Source of the DNA: Streptomyces capillispiralis
GTDB taxonomy: Bacteria > Actinomycetota > Actinomycetes > Streptomycetales > Streptomycetaceae
DNA: 64,000 nucleotides
NCBI RefSeq assembly: GCF_007829875.1
Contig: NZ_VIWV01000001.1
Location: 5,550,501-5,614,500 of the forward strand
Direction of reading: 5' to 3'
In this document: positions 18,027 to 26,031 of the stretch, one piece after another
Layout of the letters: every line of letters starts with the position of its first letter
Numbering within the stretch: the stretch's first letter is position 1
Position numbers and translations under genes: made by a program
The notes under the pieces: model-generated
Databases searched by the model: none
Told to the model about the DNA's origin: nothing
What the model saw: only the letters and a program-made list of their open reading frames with translations

Positions 18027-19556
18027 GTGTCTCGCTTGAGTCCGTACCACCGTGCGTCGTCCCGAAAGTCCGATGACGCATACCTGCGGGAGCTCGGCTA
18101 CGAGCCTGTGCTGACCCGGCGCATGGGGCCGTTCGGAAACTTCGCGATCTCCTTCAGCGTCATCAGCGTCCTGTCCGGCTGTATGACCCTGTACGGCTTC
18201 GGCCTGAACACCGGCGGCCCGTCGGTGATGCTGTGGGGATGGCTCGTCGTCGGTGCCATGGTGATGTTCATCGGTGCCGCCCTCGCCGAGGTGACCTCCG
18301 CCTATCCGACTTCCGGGGCCCTGTACTACCAGGCGGAGCAGCTCGGCGGCCGGAAGTGGGGCTGGTACACGGGCTGGCTGAACCTGCTGGGCCTGCTCGG
18401 GGCGATCGCCGGCATCGACTACGGGGCCGCGCTGTTCACGGGTGCCCTGTTCAACCTGCAGTGGGGATTCGAGCCGACGCCGGGCAAGATCATGGTGATC
18501 TTCCTGTGCATCCTTGCCCTGCACCTCGCCCTGAACCCCTTCGGGGTCCGGCTGGTCAGTATCCTCAACAGCATCAGCGTCTGGTGGCACCTCGGCGGCG
18601 TCACGGTGATCGTCGGCGCTCTGGCGATCGTCCCCTCCCACCATCAGTCCTCGGACTTCGTGTTCGGTGAGTTCGTCAACAACACCGGCTGGAGCCCCCT
18701 CTACGCGGCGGTGCTCGGTCTGCTGCTGGCCCAGTACACGTTCTGCGGATACGACGCCTCCGCGCACCTGTCGGAGGAGACGACCGACGCGCAGGTGTCC
18801 GCGTCCCGCGGGATCATCCACGCGATCGGCTGGTCGTGGCTGGCCGGGTTCGTCCTGCTCGCCGGGCTCACGTTCGCGATCCAGGACTACGCGGGCACCG
18901 TGGGCACGGCAACGGGGGTGCCGCCGGCGCAGATCTTCCTGGATGCCCTGGGTGTGGCGGGGGCGAAGGCACTGCTCCTGGTGGTGATCATCGCGCAGTT
19001 GTGCTGTGGCAATGCCGAGACTGCCGCGGCCAGCCGGATGGTGTTCGCGTTCTCGCGTGACGGGGCGCTGCCGGGCTCGCATCTGTGGCGGCAGGTCGAC
19101 CGCCGTACCGGCACTCCGCGCATGGCCGTGCTGCTGGCGATCGTGTGCGCCGCACTCCTGGCCCTGCCGAGCCTGTACAGCCCGGTGGCGTACGCGGCGA
19201 TCACCAGCATCAACGTGGTCGGCATCACCCCGGCGTACGCGATCCCGATCTACCTGCGCATCAAGAACCGGGACCGCTTCCGGCCCGGCCCCTGGAACCT
19301 CGGCAGCTGGGGCGTGGCCGTCGGCACGATCGCCGTTGTCTGGGTGGTGTTCGTGACGGTGCTGTTCTGTCTGCCGCAGACGCGCCCCGCCAGCGGCGGC
19401 CTGGTGTCCGTGGAGACCTTCAACTACGCGCCGATCGCTCTGCTCGTCGTCCTCACGCTGGCCTGGGCGTGGTGGCGGAAGCAGGGCAGCTCGTACGAAG
19501 TGCCGGCCCAGAACTTCGACCGCTCGGCGGCCACGTACGCAGACGAGGTCGTCTGA
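18027..19556 (+). CDS. APC-superfamily amino acid/amine permease
   Basis: 509 residues, about 12 transmembrane helices. The first helix motif FGNFAISFSVISVLSGCMTLYG and GAALAEVTSAYPTSGALYYQ (helix 2-3, residues ~85-105) are typical of the GABA/amino-acid permease branch (BAT1-like). SRMVFAFSRDGALPGS near residue 340 is the conserved cytoplasmic loop. It imports an amino acid or amine by cation symport or exchange. GTG start. Its stop overlaps the next ATG (TGATG), so import is coupled to the glutamine-synthetase-like ligase, suggesting uptake of the amine that the ligase glutamylates. Confidence 0.93.
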   Translation: MSRLSPYHRASSRKSDDAYLRELGYEPVLTRRMGPFGNFAISFSVISVLSGCMTLYGFGLNTGGPSVMLWGWLVVGAMVMFIGAALAEVTSAYPTSGALYYQAEQLGGRKWGWYTGWLNLLGLLGAIAGIDYGAALFTGALFNLQWGFEPTPGKIMVIFLCILALHLALNPFGVRLVSILNSISVWWHLGGVTVIVGALAIVPSHHQSSDFVFGEFVNNTGWSPLYAAVLGLLLAQYTFCGYDASAHLSEETTDAQVSASRGIIHAIGWSWLAGFVLLAGLTFAIQDYAGTVGTATGVPPAQIFLDALGVAGAKALLLVVIIAQLCCGNAETAAASRMVFAFSRDGALPGSHLWRQVDRRTGTPRMAVLLAIVCAALLALPSLYSPVAYAAITSINVVGITPAYAIPIYLRIKNRDRFRPGPWNLGSWGVAVGTIAVVWVVFVTVLFCLPQTRPASGGLVSVETFNYAPIALLVVLTLAWAWWRKQGSSYEVPAQNFDRSAATYADEVV

Positions 19557-20986
19557 TGACGAGAACCGCGAGCGGCAACGGCACCGTCGCACGCCTGGCT
19601 GCCGCATCCGTCCCCGAGCCCGGCGGGCGCTCCGAGAAGGCTTTCTCCCTGTCCGACCTGCGGAACCTCGTCAAGGCGGGTGCCATCGACACGGTGCTGC
19701 TCGCCGTCCCCGATCTGCAGGGGAGGCTGAAGGGGAAGCGTTACGACGCAAACCACTTCCTCAAACGCGTCGCGCATCACGGCGCCGAGGTGTGCGCCTA
19801 CGTCCTCGCCACCGACATCGACATGAGCCCGGCGGACGGCTTCGCCCTGACCTCCTGGGAGACCGGCTACCAGGACCTGTCCGTTCAACCGGCCCTGTCG
19901 ACTCTGAGCGTGGTGCCGTGGCTGCCACGCACCGTTGTCGTACTCGGCGATGCCGTCCATCACGACGGAACGCCGATCGACATCGCACCCCGACAGATCC
20001 TCCACCAGCAGCTGACCCGCCTGTCGCGGCACGGTCTGCACCCCAAGGCGGGGATCGAGACCGAGTTCGTCCTCTACAAGGGCACGTACGAGGACGCGGA
20101 ACAGGCCAACTATCAGGGCCTGAGGCCGTTGACGACGGAGAACCTGGACTACGCCCTCGACCACGACCCCGTATCCGACCGGTTCCTGCGCCGTCTTCAG
20201 CGGGCGCTCGCTGGCGCGGGGATGCCCGTGGAAGCGATCAAGACCGAGGCCGGCCCTGGTCAGGTCGAGGTGACCTTCCCGTACGGTGGCGCGCTCACCG
20301 CGTGCGACCGGCACCCCCTCTTCAAGCACGCCGTGCGCACCCTGGGGCTGCGCGCCGGTCTGGCACCCACGTTCATGGCGGCCCCGGAAACCGGCCGGGC
20401 CAACGGCCTGCACCTGCACGTCTCGCTGTGGTCGAAGGCCATCAGTCAACTCAACGAGTCCGGCAGCGAGTACGGACTGTCCCAGATCGGTCAGCACGCC
20501 ATCGCGGGTCTGCTCGCTGGCCTGCCCGAGTTGGGCCCGTTCTACGCCCCCAACGTCAACTCCTACAAGCGGTTCACGCGCGGCTCGTTCGCGCCGACCA
20601 CGTTCACCTGGGGCCGCGACAACCGCACCTGCGCGGTCCGCGTCGTCGGTCGCGGTGAAGGGCTGCACCTGGAGATCCGCGTGCCGGGCGCGGACGCCAA
20701 CCCGTACCTGGCGCTGTCGGCGGTACTGGCGGCCATCGACCACGGTCTCGAGCGGAAGCTCACCCTTGGTCCCGAAGCGACCGGCAACGCCTATCGCGCA
20801 GGTGGGATCCCGGTGCCGCCCACCCTCGGACCGGCTCTGACCGCCTTCGAGAACAGCGTCTTCGCGCAGAAAGCCTTCGGCGCCGGTGTGGTCGAGCACT
20901 ATGCCCGTCTCGCCCGCCTGGAACTCGCCCACGACGAACACCTTGTCACCGACACCGAGCGGCAGCGATGGCTGGCTCGCGCCTGA
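19556..20986 (+). CDS. glutamine synthetase family ligase (gamma-glutamylpolyamine-synthetase-like)
   Basis: 476 residues, full-length GS fold. Active-site elements are GIETEFVLYKG (metal Glu pair, about residue 165), EAGPGQVEVTFPYGG (about 230), NGLHLHVSLW (NGxHxH, about 285), NVNSYKRF (about 330) and the ATP/glutamate Arg segment HLEIRVPGADANPYL. The short N-terminus and NVNSYKRF tail match GlnA3/PuuA-like gamma-glutamyl-amine ligases rather than nitrogen-assimilating GlnA. Predicted to join glutamate to an imported amine using ATP, the first step of polyamine or ethanolamine breakdown. Substrate is inference from the adjacent permease. Confidence 0.92.
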   Translation: MTRTASGNGTVARLAAASVPEPGGRSEKAFSLSDLRNLVKAGAIDTVLLAVPDLQGRLKGKRYDANHFLKRVAHHGAEVCAYVLATDIDMSPADGFALTSWETGYQDLSVQPALSTLSVVPWLPRTVVVLGDAVHHDGTPIDIAPRQILHQQLTRLSRHGLHPKAGIETEFVLYKGTYEDAEQANYQGLRPLTTENLDYALDHDPVSDRFLRRLQRALAGAGMPVEAIKTEAGPGQVEVTFPYGGALTACDRHPLFKHAVRTLGLRAGLAPTFMAAPETGRANGLHLHVSLWSKAISQLNESGSEYGLSQIGQHAIAGLLAGLPELGPFYAPNVNSYKRFTRGSFAPTTFTWGRDNRTCAVRVVGRGEGLHLEIRVPGADANPYLALSAVLAAIDHGLERKLTLGPEATGNAYRAGGIPVPPTLGPALTAFENSVFAQKAFGAGVVEHYARLARLELAHDEHLVTDTERQRWLARA

Positions 20987-21018
20987 CACGCCCCGCCCCA
21001 CAGAAAGGCCGCACAACC

Positions 21019-21516
21019 GTGAGTGCCCGCCCGACCCGCCCGCCTGCGGCCCTTCCGCTGACACCCGCACAGCTCCGGATCGCCCAGAAGGTCGCGGAGG
21101 GCGAGAACACCCACGCGATCGCCTCCGAGCTGTCCATCACCGTCGGCACGATCAACGTGCAGCTGAAGCACTGCGGACAGAAGCTCGGCGTGCGAGGCCG
21201 GGCCGCCGTCGTCCACGCCTGCTTCGTCACCGGGCAACTCCAGCGTCCCGAGACGACCGCCTTCCCGGAGGCTTTCTCGGAAACGGAGATCGAGACATGG
21301 CGGATGGTCGCGATCGGTGCGACGTCACAGGAGTTCGCGGACCGGGCCCGCATCAGCCGTGACAGCGCGCTGGCCCGGGTCAGGGCCCTGCGGGAGCGCG
21401 TCAAGGCCGAGAACGACCCGCACCTCGTGACGCTCGGCTGGAGCTGTGAGGTGCTCGACGAGTCCCTGACCGAGATGGCCTCCGGGACCGTCCTCCGCGT
21501 TCCGACCCTCAGATGA
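21019..21516 (+). CDS. LuxR-type HTH regulator with tandem HTH repeats
   Basis: About 165 residues. A LuxR/GerE-like helix-turn-helix at roughly 17-75 (LTPAQLRIAQKVAEGENTHA, TVGTINVQLKHCGQKLGV). A second HTH-like repeat at about 88-135 (FSETEIETWRMVAIGATSQE, SRDSALARVRALRERV) lacks a receiver domain. GTG start with AAAGG upstream; an ATG at 20968 overlapping the ligase stop is the alternative. It may regulate the permease/ligase genes upstream or the kinase-exporter operon downstream. Confidence 0.75.
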   Translation: MSARPTRPPAALPLTPAQLRIAQKVAEGENTHAIASELSITVGTINVQLKHCGQKLGVRGRAAVVHACFVTGQLQRPETTAFPEAFSETEIETWRMVAIGATSQEFADRARISRDSALARVRALRERVKAENDPHLVTLGWSCEVLDESLTEMASGTVLRVPTLR

Positions 21517-21640
21517 CCAGCTCAGGCCGCATTGTCAGTGCCCCCTGGCAAGCTACCCACCCACAACAGGACACTGAGCGCATCCGACCCGTCACCCATC
21601 GTGGCGCGGTCGGAGGGCTCGGCGAGCGGAAGGGCGCACC

Positions 21641-22534
21641 GTGACCGACATGCCCAGCGCACTACACCACCTGGTGGAGTCGGTGACCGACACGTACACG
21701 GTGGTCGCCGAGCACCCCCGGCCCGGCGACATCCGACCTTCCGTCTGGGAGATCAACGGGCCTGATGGCAAGAGGTGGTTCGGGAAGGTCCACGCGGGCC
21801 CGAAGCTCCACCACCGCGAGGTGACCGCGTATCAGAAGTGGACCGTGGCCATGGGCGCTGGCCGTGTACCCGAGTTGGTCGCCGTGGACCCGCAGACGCG
21901 TACTGTCCTGATCACCGCCGTGCCCGGACGTAGCCTCGACACGCTGTGTCTGCCGGCCGAGCAGGAACGGGCGGCCTACGAGCAGGCCGGCGAACTGCTC
22001 GCCCGGTTCCACACCGCAGCAGCCGACGAGCCGACGCCGGAAGCAACGGAGGAGGCGTGGGACGAGGCGGTCGCCCAACTGCTGGACCGGACGGCGGCGT
22101 ACGCACCGGAGCACGACCTCGCGATGGTGCGCACGTTCGCCGAGGAAGCTCCTCCGAGCCTGCCCCAGGTATCCCAGCACGGCGACTACATGCCCAAGAA
22201 CTGGATGTGGGACGAGACCGAGCAGCGTCTGCGGGTCATCGACTTCGAAAGGGCCGAGTTTCGGTCCGCCGCCTACCGGGATCTGAGTCGGCTGCGCTAC
22301 CGGATTCTGAGCCACCGCCCCGACCTCAACGCCGCCTTCCACCACGGATACGGCCGCCCCCTCACCACGGAGGAACTCGTCGCATGCCGGGCGTACGGGG
22401 CACTGGACGCCCTGGACTCGCTGAACTGGGGGATCAAGCACCGCGACGTCGGTCTGGTCGACGAGGCGCACATCATGCTGGAGAACCTGCGTCTGGAGAC
22501 CCGCAAGCAGGTGTGGGTCGGGTGGCGTACGTGA
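21641..22534 (+). CDS. APH-fold phosphotransferase 1
   Basis: 297 residues, aminoglycoside-phosphotransferase-like kinase. WFGKVHAGPKLHHREVTAY holds the ATP Lys and the Glu of the N-lobe. SQHGDYMPKNWMWDE is the catalytic loop (HGDxxxxN, about residue 182). LRVIDFERAEF is the metal-binding DFE near 200. It transfers ATP phosphate to a hydroxyl on a small molecule or peptide; substrate unknown. GTG start. First of a coupled operon with a tiny ORF, a second APH-fold kinase, two more tiny ORFs and an ABC exporter; its stop overlaps the next GTG by GTGA. Confidence 0.86.
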   Translation: MTDMPSALHHLVESVTDTYTVVAEHPRPGDIRPSVWEINGPDGKRWFGKVHAGPKLHHREVTAYQKWTVAMGAGRVPELVAVDPQTRTVLITAVPGRSLDTLCLPAEQERAAYEQAGELLARFHTAAADEPTPEATEEAWDEAVAQLLDRTAAYAPEHDLAMVRTFAEEAPPSLPQVSQHGDYMPKNWMWDETEQRLRVIDFERAEFRSAAYRDLSRLRYRILSHRPDLNAAFHHGYGRPLTTEELVACRAYGALDALDSLNWGIKHRDVGLVDEAHIMLENLRLETRKQVWVGWRT

Positions 22535-22662
22535 ACGTCTTCGCTCGAACCTCCGCGGCTCCGCGCCTGTTCGGCGTTCGTTGCGATGACTTCGAACTGA
22601 CCGTCACCAACACCCTCACCGTCCTCACGGCATGCCGTCCCTCCGCACACGAAGGTCGGTGA
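22531..22662 (+). CDS. tiny coupled ORF, 43 residues (possible peptide)
   Basis: GTG at 22531 overlaps the kinase-1 stop (GTGA). The frame runs MNVFARTSAAPRLFG, then CDDFELTVTNTLTVLTAC, to a TGA at 22660, six bases before the ATG of kinase 2. The C-terminal half is rich in Thr with a terminal Cys, a composition like lanthipeptide-type cores, but no leader motif I know is present. It may be a real small peptide or simply a coupling spacer. Confidence 0.42.
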   Translation: MNVFARTSAAPRLFGVRCDDFELTVTNTLTVLTACRPSAHEGR

Positions 22663-22667
22663 TCTGT

Positions 22668-23714
22668 ATGGACGAAACAGGCTGGGGCGAGACGTTGACC
22701 GCCGACGTGCTGGAAGACCGGTACGGGCTGGTCGCCGACATCGTCGAACCGGTGCACATGGGCACGGACACCATCAACCGGCGAGTCCTGACGGACGACG
22801 GGCTGCGGCTGTACGTCAAGCAGTACCCGTCGATGGCCGACCTGGACGAGGCGCGCAACGCGTGGGACATGTCGGAATACTGTCGGGCCGCGAAGCTCCC
22901 CGTTCCGCGGGTGTGGCCCGACGCCAACGACAATCTGGTCACCATCGCGGGAGGCAGTGCGTGGGCCGTGGTCGACGAGGCTCCCGGTCGGGTGAACCCC
23001 TCGGCGATGACGGTACCCCTCGCCGAGCACATCGGCGTCGTCATGGGACGCATGCACCGTGCGCTCGCCGCGTACCCGCTGCCGAAGCGCGTGCAGCAGA
23101 CCCGCTGGCGGACCGAGCCCGTCGAGGACGCCGCAGCGAAATGCGACGCCGTGCTGGCCAGAGCCACGAGCCAAGGCCACGACCGTCTCGACCAACTGCG
23201 CCTCGACCTCGACCAGCGGCGTGAGGACCTGCGGACCCACATCCACCAGTTGCGGGAACATCTGCCCGAGACCCTGGCGGAACAGGCACTGCATGCGGAT
23301 CTCAGCCGCACCAACCTGATCACCCTCGCCGACGCAGTCACCGGCGTCATCGACTTCCGCTGCGCCAGCGCGATGCCGGCCTGGGAGTTGGGGCGGGCGG
23401 CGTTCGACCCGCGCACCGTCGCCACCAGCACCGATTGGGCCGCTTGCGCCCTGGCGATGGCCAGGGCCTACCACTCGGAGCACCCCAGCCTCCCGATGCA
23501 GGAGGTGCGGGCATGCGCCCGGATCGCGCTGCTGTACATGCTGTTCAGCTTCTACGGCGCCACCACCGCCGAGTACGACCTGCCGGGGGAGGCGGAGGCG
23601 GATCTGAAGCGGCACTGGCACGAGCGTCAGATCGCCATCCGCCGCCTGCTCAGTGACCTTGAGGACCTCGAAGACGAGCTCAACGGCCTTGAGGCGAGCG
23701 GAGGCACGTCGTGA
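22668..23714 (+). CDS. APH-fold phosphotransferase 2
   Basis: About 348 residues. LRLYVKQYPSMAD has the N-lobe Lys, and LHADLSRTNLITL is the catalytic loop (HxDxxxxN, about residue 209). GVIDFRCASAMPAWELG is the metal-binding D-x-x motif and following helix. The N-lobe and long C-terminal helices (QIAIRRLLSDLEDLEDELN) resemble homoserine/choline-kinase-like APH enzymes. It is diverged from kinase 1, so not a recent duplicate. ATG at 22668 with GAAGG upstream; an earlier ATG at 22632 would overlap the tiny ORF. The stop overlaps the next GTG (GTGA). Confidence 0.85.
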   Translation: MDETGWGETLTADVLEDRYGLVADIVEPVHMGTDTINRRVLTDDGLRLYVKQYPSMADLDEARNAWDMSEYCRAAKLPVPRVWPDANDNLVTIAGGSAWAVVDEAPGRVNPSAMTVPLAEHIGVVMGRMHRALAAYPLPKRVQQTRWRTEPVEDAAAKCDAVLARATSQGHDRLDQLRLDLDQRREDLRTHIHQLREHLPETLAEQALHADLSRTNLITLADAVTGVIDFRCASAMPAWELGRAAFDPRTVATSTDWAACALAMARAYHSEHPSLPMQEVRACARIALLYMLFSFYGATTAEYDLPGEAEADLKRHWHERQIAIRRLLSDLEDLEDELNGLEASGGTS

Positions 23715-23815
23715 CCATCCAGCACCTTCCGACCGCGCTGAACGAAACGGCGGACGAGCAACAGCCTCAACCACGAACGGCACACAGGGGGACGTCTTGG
23801 CGTATCAAACCGTGA
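23711..23815 (+). CDS. tiny coupled ORF, 34 residues
   Basis: GTG overlaps the kinase-2 stop as GTGA. It begins MTIQHLPTALNETADEQQPQ and ends HRGTSWRIKP. The N-terminal part is acidic and helical, the C-terminal part basic with a single Trp, a leader-core-like division. Its stop overlaps the next GTG (GTGA at 23812). No relative recognised. Confidence 0.4.
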   Translation: MTIQHLPTALNETADEQQPQPRTAHRGTSWRIKP

Positions 23816-23919
23816 TCGGTCCGCACCTGGTACTCATCCGCGAACAGCGTGATCCGCTGGGACTCCGTACGCCCTCCCCGGCCGGGCACCGCGTGTCGGC
23901 GGAGGGCTGGAGCCGATGA
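23812..23919 (+). CDS. tiny coupled ORF, 35 residues
   Basis: GTG overlaps the preceding stop, and its own TGA overlaps the exporter ATG (ATGA at 23916). It begins MIGPHLVLIREQRDPLGL and ends SAEGWSR. LVLIRE recalls a Nudix beta strand, so it could be a residual fragment; no other evidence. An upstream TTG in frame could extend it slightly. Confidence 0.38.
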   Translation: MIGPHLVLIREQRDPLGLRTPSPAGHRVSAEGWSR

Positions 23920-25886
23920 CAACCATCCCGAAGCCCACCGCGACAACCGCGCCGACCGGCGAGGCGGAGGTCTCGGATGAGGAACTGAAGTTCGTCATCC
24001 CCGGGGACCGCCGTATCGAGGCCGCCAACGCGATCACGACCCGTGCGATGGCCCGACGACTGCCCCAACTGATCCGCCGGTCCCTCGCACTGGGCTGGCA
24101 GGTCGACCGCGCCGCGGTCATCGCCCTGCTGGGCGTGCAACTCCTCTCGGGGGTGCTGGAAGCGTTCGGGCTGATGGCAACCACCGGGGTGATCAAGCCG
24201 CTGATCGCCTCGCAGCACATCAGCGGCGACCAGCTCCGCTCCGCCGTACCGTCCCTCGCCGTCCTGTCGGGGGCCATCGGTCTGCGCGCCCTGCTGGGCA
24301 TCGCCTCCACCGCGCTGTCGGCCCGGCTGGCCCCGCGTATCGCCCGGGAGGCCGAACTCGAGCTCCTCGACGCGGCGACCAAGGCGGAACTCGCCGCGTA
24401 CGACAACCCCGGATACAACGACCGCTGGGACGCGGCCGACCGCGGAGTGGAGGTCTCCAGGGACCTCCTCACCGAAGCCCAGTACATCCTCGGCGCCTCG
24501 GCATCGCTGATCGCCTCGGCGTTTGTCCTGACCGCCGTGCACCCGATCCTTCTGCCTCTGCTCCTCCTGGCGGCCTTGCCGAAGGGCGTGGCCAGCGTGC
24601 GGGCGGCGCGCATCAGCTACATCGCCTCGCTCGCCACGACGAAGGACCGGCGGCTGCTGGGCATGCTGCGCTGGTACGTGGTCGACAAGCAGACCGCCGA
24701 CCAGGTCCGCTCCGGCACCATGGCGCCGTTCCTGCTCGACAAGTACCGCACGGCCGGGGCGCGGATCGACAGGACCACCGACCAGGCCACCTGGCGCTCG
24801 GCCAGGATCTCCCTGCTGGGCGGGGTCGCGGGAGGACTCGCCCACGCGGTGGTGTGGGTGGCCCTGGCGCTACTGGTGTTCACCGGGCAGATCTCGGTCG
24901 CCGCCGTCGGCACCGCGTTCCTCGCACTGGGCCGCGTCAGCGCGGGACTGGACGGGATCGTCGGCTACGGGGCCCAACTCTTCCGCACCGGAATGTACTT
25001 GGACGACTGGGCGGACTTCATCGACGAAGCCGGCGGGCATCGCATCGACCGCGGCTCTCAGGCGCCGGCCGCCCCCACCGTCGTACGCGCCGAGAACATC
25101 ACCTTCCAGTACCCCAGCGCCGACCGGCCCGCCCTCGACGACGTCTCCTTGGAGGTCCGGCGCGGCGAAGTCGTCGCGCTGGTGGGCGAGAACGGCTCCG
25201 GCAAGACCACCCTCAGCAAGATCCTGTCGGCTCTGTACCTGCCCGATCAGGGAGCCGTTTCCTGGGACGGAACCGACACCCGGGAGCTGGACGCGCATGC
25301 CACCTGGGAGCGTGTCGCCGTCGTACCGCAGGCCTACGCGTGCTGGCCTCTGTCGGCGCGAGAGAACATCACCCTCGGCCAGGCCACCGAGCAAGGGGAC
25401 GCCGCAGTGCTCGCCGCGGCGCGTGCCGCAGGCGCAGACGAGGTCATCGACGGGTTGCGGAGCGGGCTGAACACCCTGCTGGCCAAGGAGTGGTGGGGTG
25501 GGCAGGAACTGTCCGGCGGACAGTGGCAGAGGATCGCGCTCGCCCGCGCCTTCCATCGGCCGGCCGGACTGCTCGTCCTGGACGAACCGACCGCGGCCCT
25601 CGACCCAAGGGCCGAGCACCGCATCTTCACCGGGCTGCGCCAGCTCGCCGCCGACCGCGCCGTCGTCCTGGTCACGCACAGGCTCACCAACGTGACCATC
25701 GCCGACCGCATCGTCGTTCTGGACAAAGGCCGCGTCATCCAGCACGGCACCCCCGAGGAGCTGCTGGCCCAGCAGGACGGCTTGTTCCGTGAATTGTGGG
25801 ATCTGCAGAACGAGCGCACCGGCCGCGTACCCGCACCGACCAATTCAAACGAGCACGTCGAGCCAAATCAGTCTGCCCTGTTCTGA
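23916..25886 (+). CDS. ABC transporter, fused permease and ATPase (exporter type)
   Basis: 656 residues. An N-terminal membrane domain at about 60-340 carries five to six hydrophobic helices (ALLGVQLLSGVLEAFGLMA, ASLIASAFVLTAVHPILL, LAHAVVWVALALLVFTG). The C-terminal ATPase at about 385-630 has Walker A GENGSGKTT, Q-loop VVPQAYACW, signature LSGGQWQR, Walker B LLVLDEPTAALD and H-loop VTHR. It has no C39 peptidase domain, so any exported peptide would need processing elsewhere. As a homodimer it should export the product of the two kinases. Coupled to the preceding tiny ORF. Confidence 0.95.
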   Translation: MTTIPKPTATTAPTGEAEVSDEELKFVIPGDRRIEAANAITTRAMARRLPQLIRRSLALGWQVDRAAVIALLGVQLLSGVLEAFGLMATTGVIKPLIASQHISGDQLRSAVPSLAVLSGAIGLRALLGIASTALSARLAPRIAREAELELLDAATKAELAAYDNPGYNDRWDAADRGVEVSRDLLTEAQYILGASASLIASAFVLTAVHPILLPLLLLAALPKGVASVRAARISYIASLATTKDRRLLGMLRWYVVDKQTADQVRSGTMAPFLLDKYRTAGARIDRTTDQATWRSARISLLGGVAGGLAHAVVWVALALLVFTGQISVAAVGTAFLALGRVSAGLDGIVGYGAQLFRTGMYLDDWADFIDEAGGHRIDRGSQAPAAPTVVRAENITFQYPSADRPALDDVSLEVRRGEVVALVGENGSGKTTLSKILSALYLPDQGAVSWDGTDTRELDAHATWERVAVVPQAYACWPLSARENITLGQATEQGDAAVLAAARAAGADEVIDGLRSGLNTLLAKEWWGGQELSGGQWQRIALARAFHRPAGLLVLDEPTAALDPRAEHRIFTGLRQLAADRAVVLVTHRLTNVTIADRIVVLDKGRVIQHGTPEELLAQQDGLFRELWDLQNERTGRVPAPTNSNEHVEPNQSALF

Positions 25887-25998
25887 GCAGGCGGTGCGGA
25901 TAGGAGATCCGCGAGATCGGGTTGGCCGACGGCGGGCGCATACGTCTTCGAGTGCACAGTGCCGCGGCGCCGTTGGCGGCCCGGACTAGAAAACAGTT

Positions 25999-26017
25999 GC
26001 AGTGAACTGTTCACTGC
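25999..26017. promoter_or_regulatory. perfect 19-bp palindrome, likely operator
   Basis: GCAGTGAACTGTTCACTGC, perfectly symmetric about the central T, ends 14 bp before the ATG at 26032. Its position over the start region of an XRE regulator gene suggests autoregulation of the defence operon. A nearby AACAGTT (25994-26000) adds a partial half-site. Confidence 0.55.
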
Positions 26018-26031
26018 GATTTGCTAGGGGC

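Noticed and set aside
21946..22531. Long plus-strand frame leading into the 43-residue ORF
   Set aside because: Everything upstream of 22531 in that frame is antiphase to the APH kinase 1 gene; only the tail after the GTGA overlap was kept.
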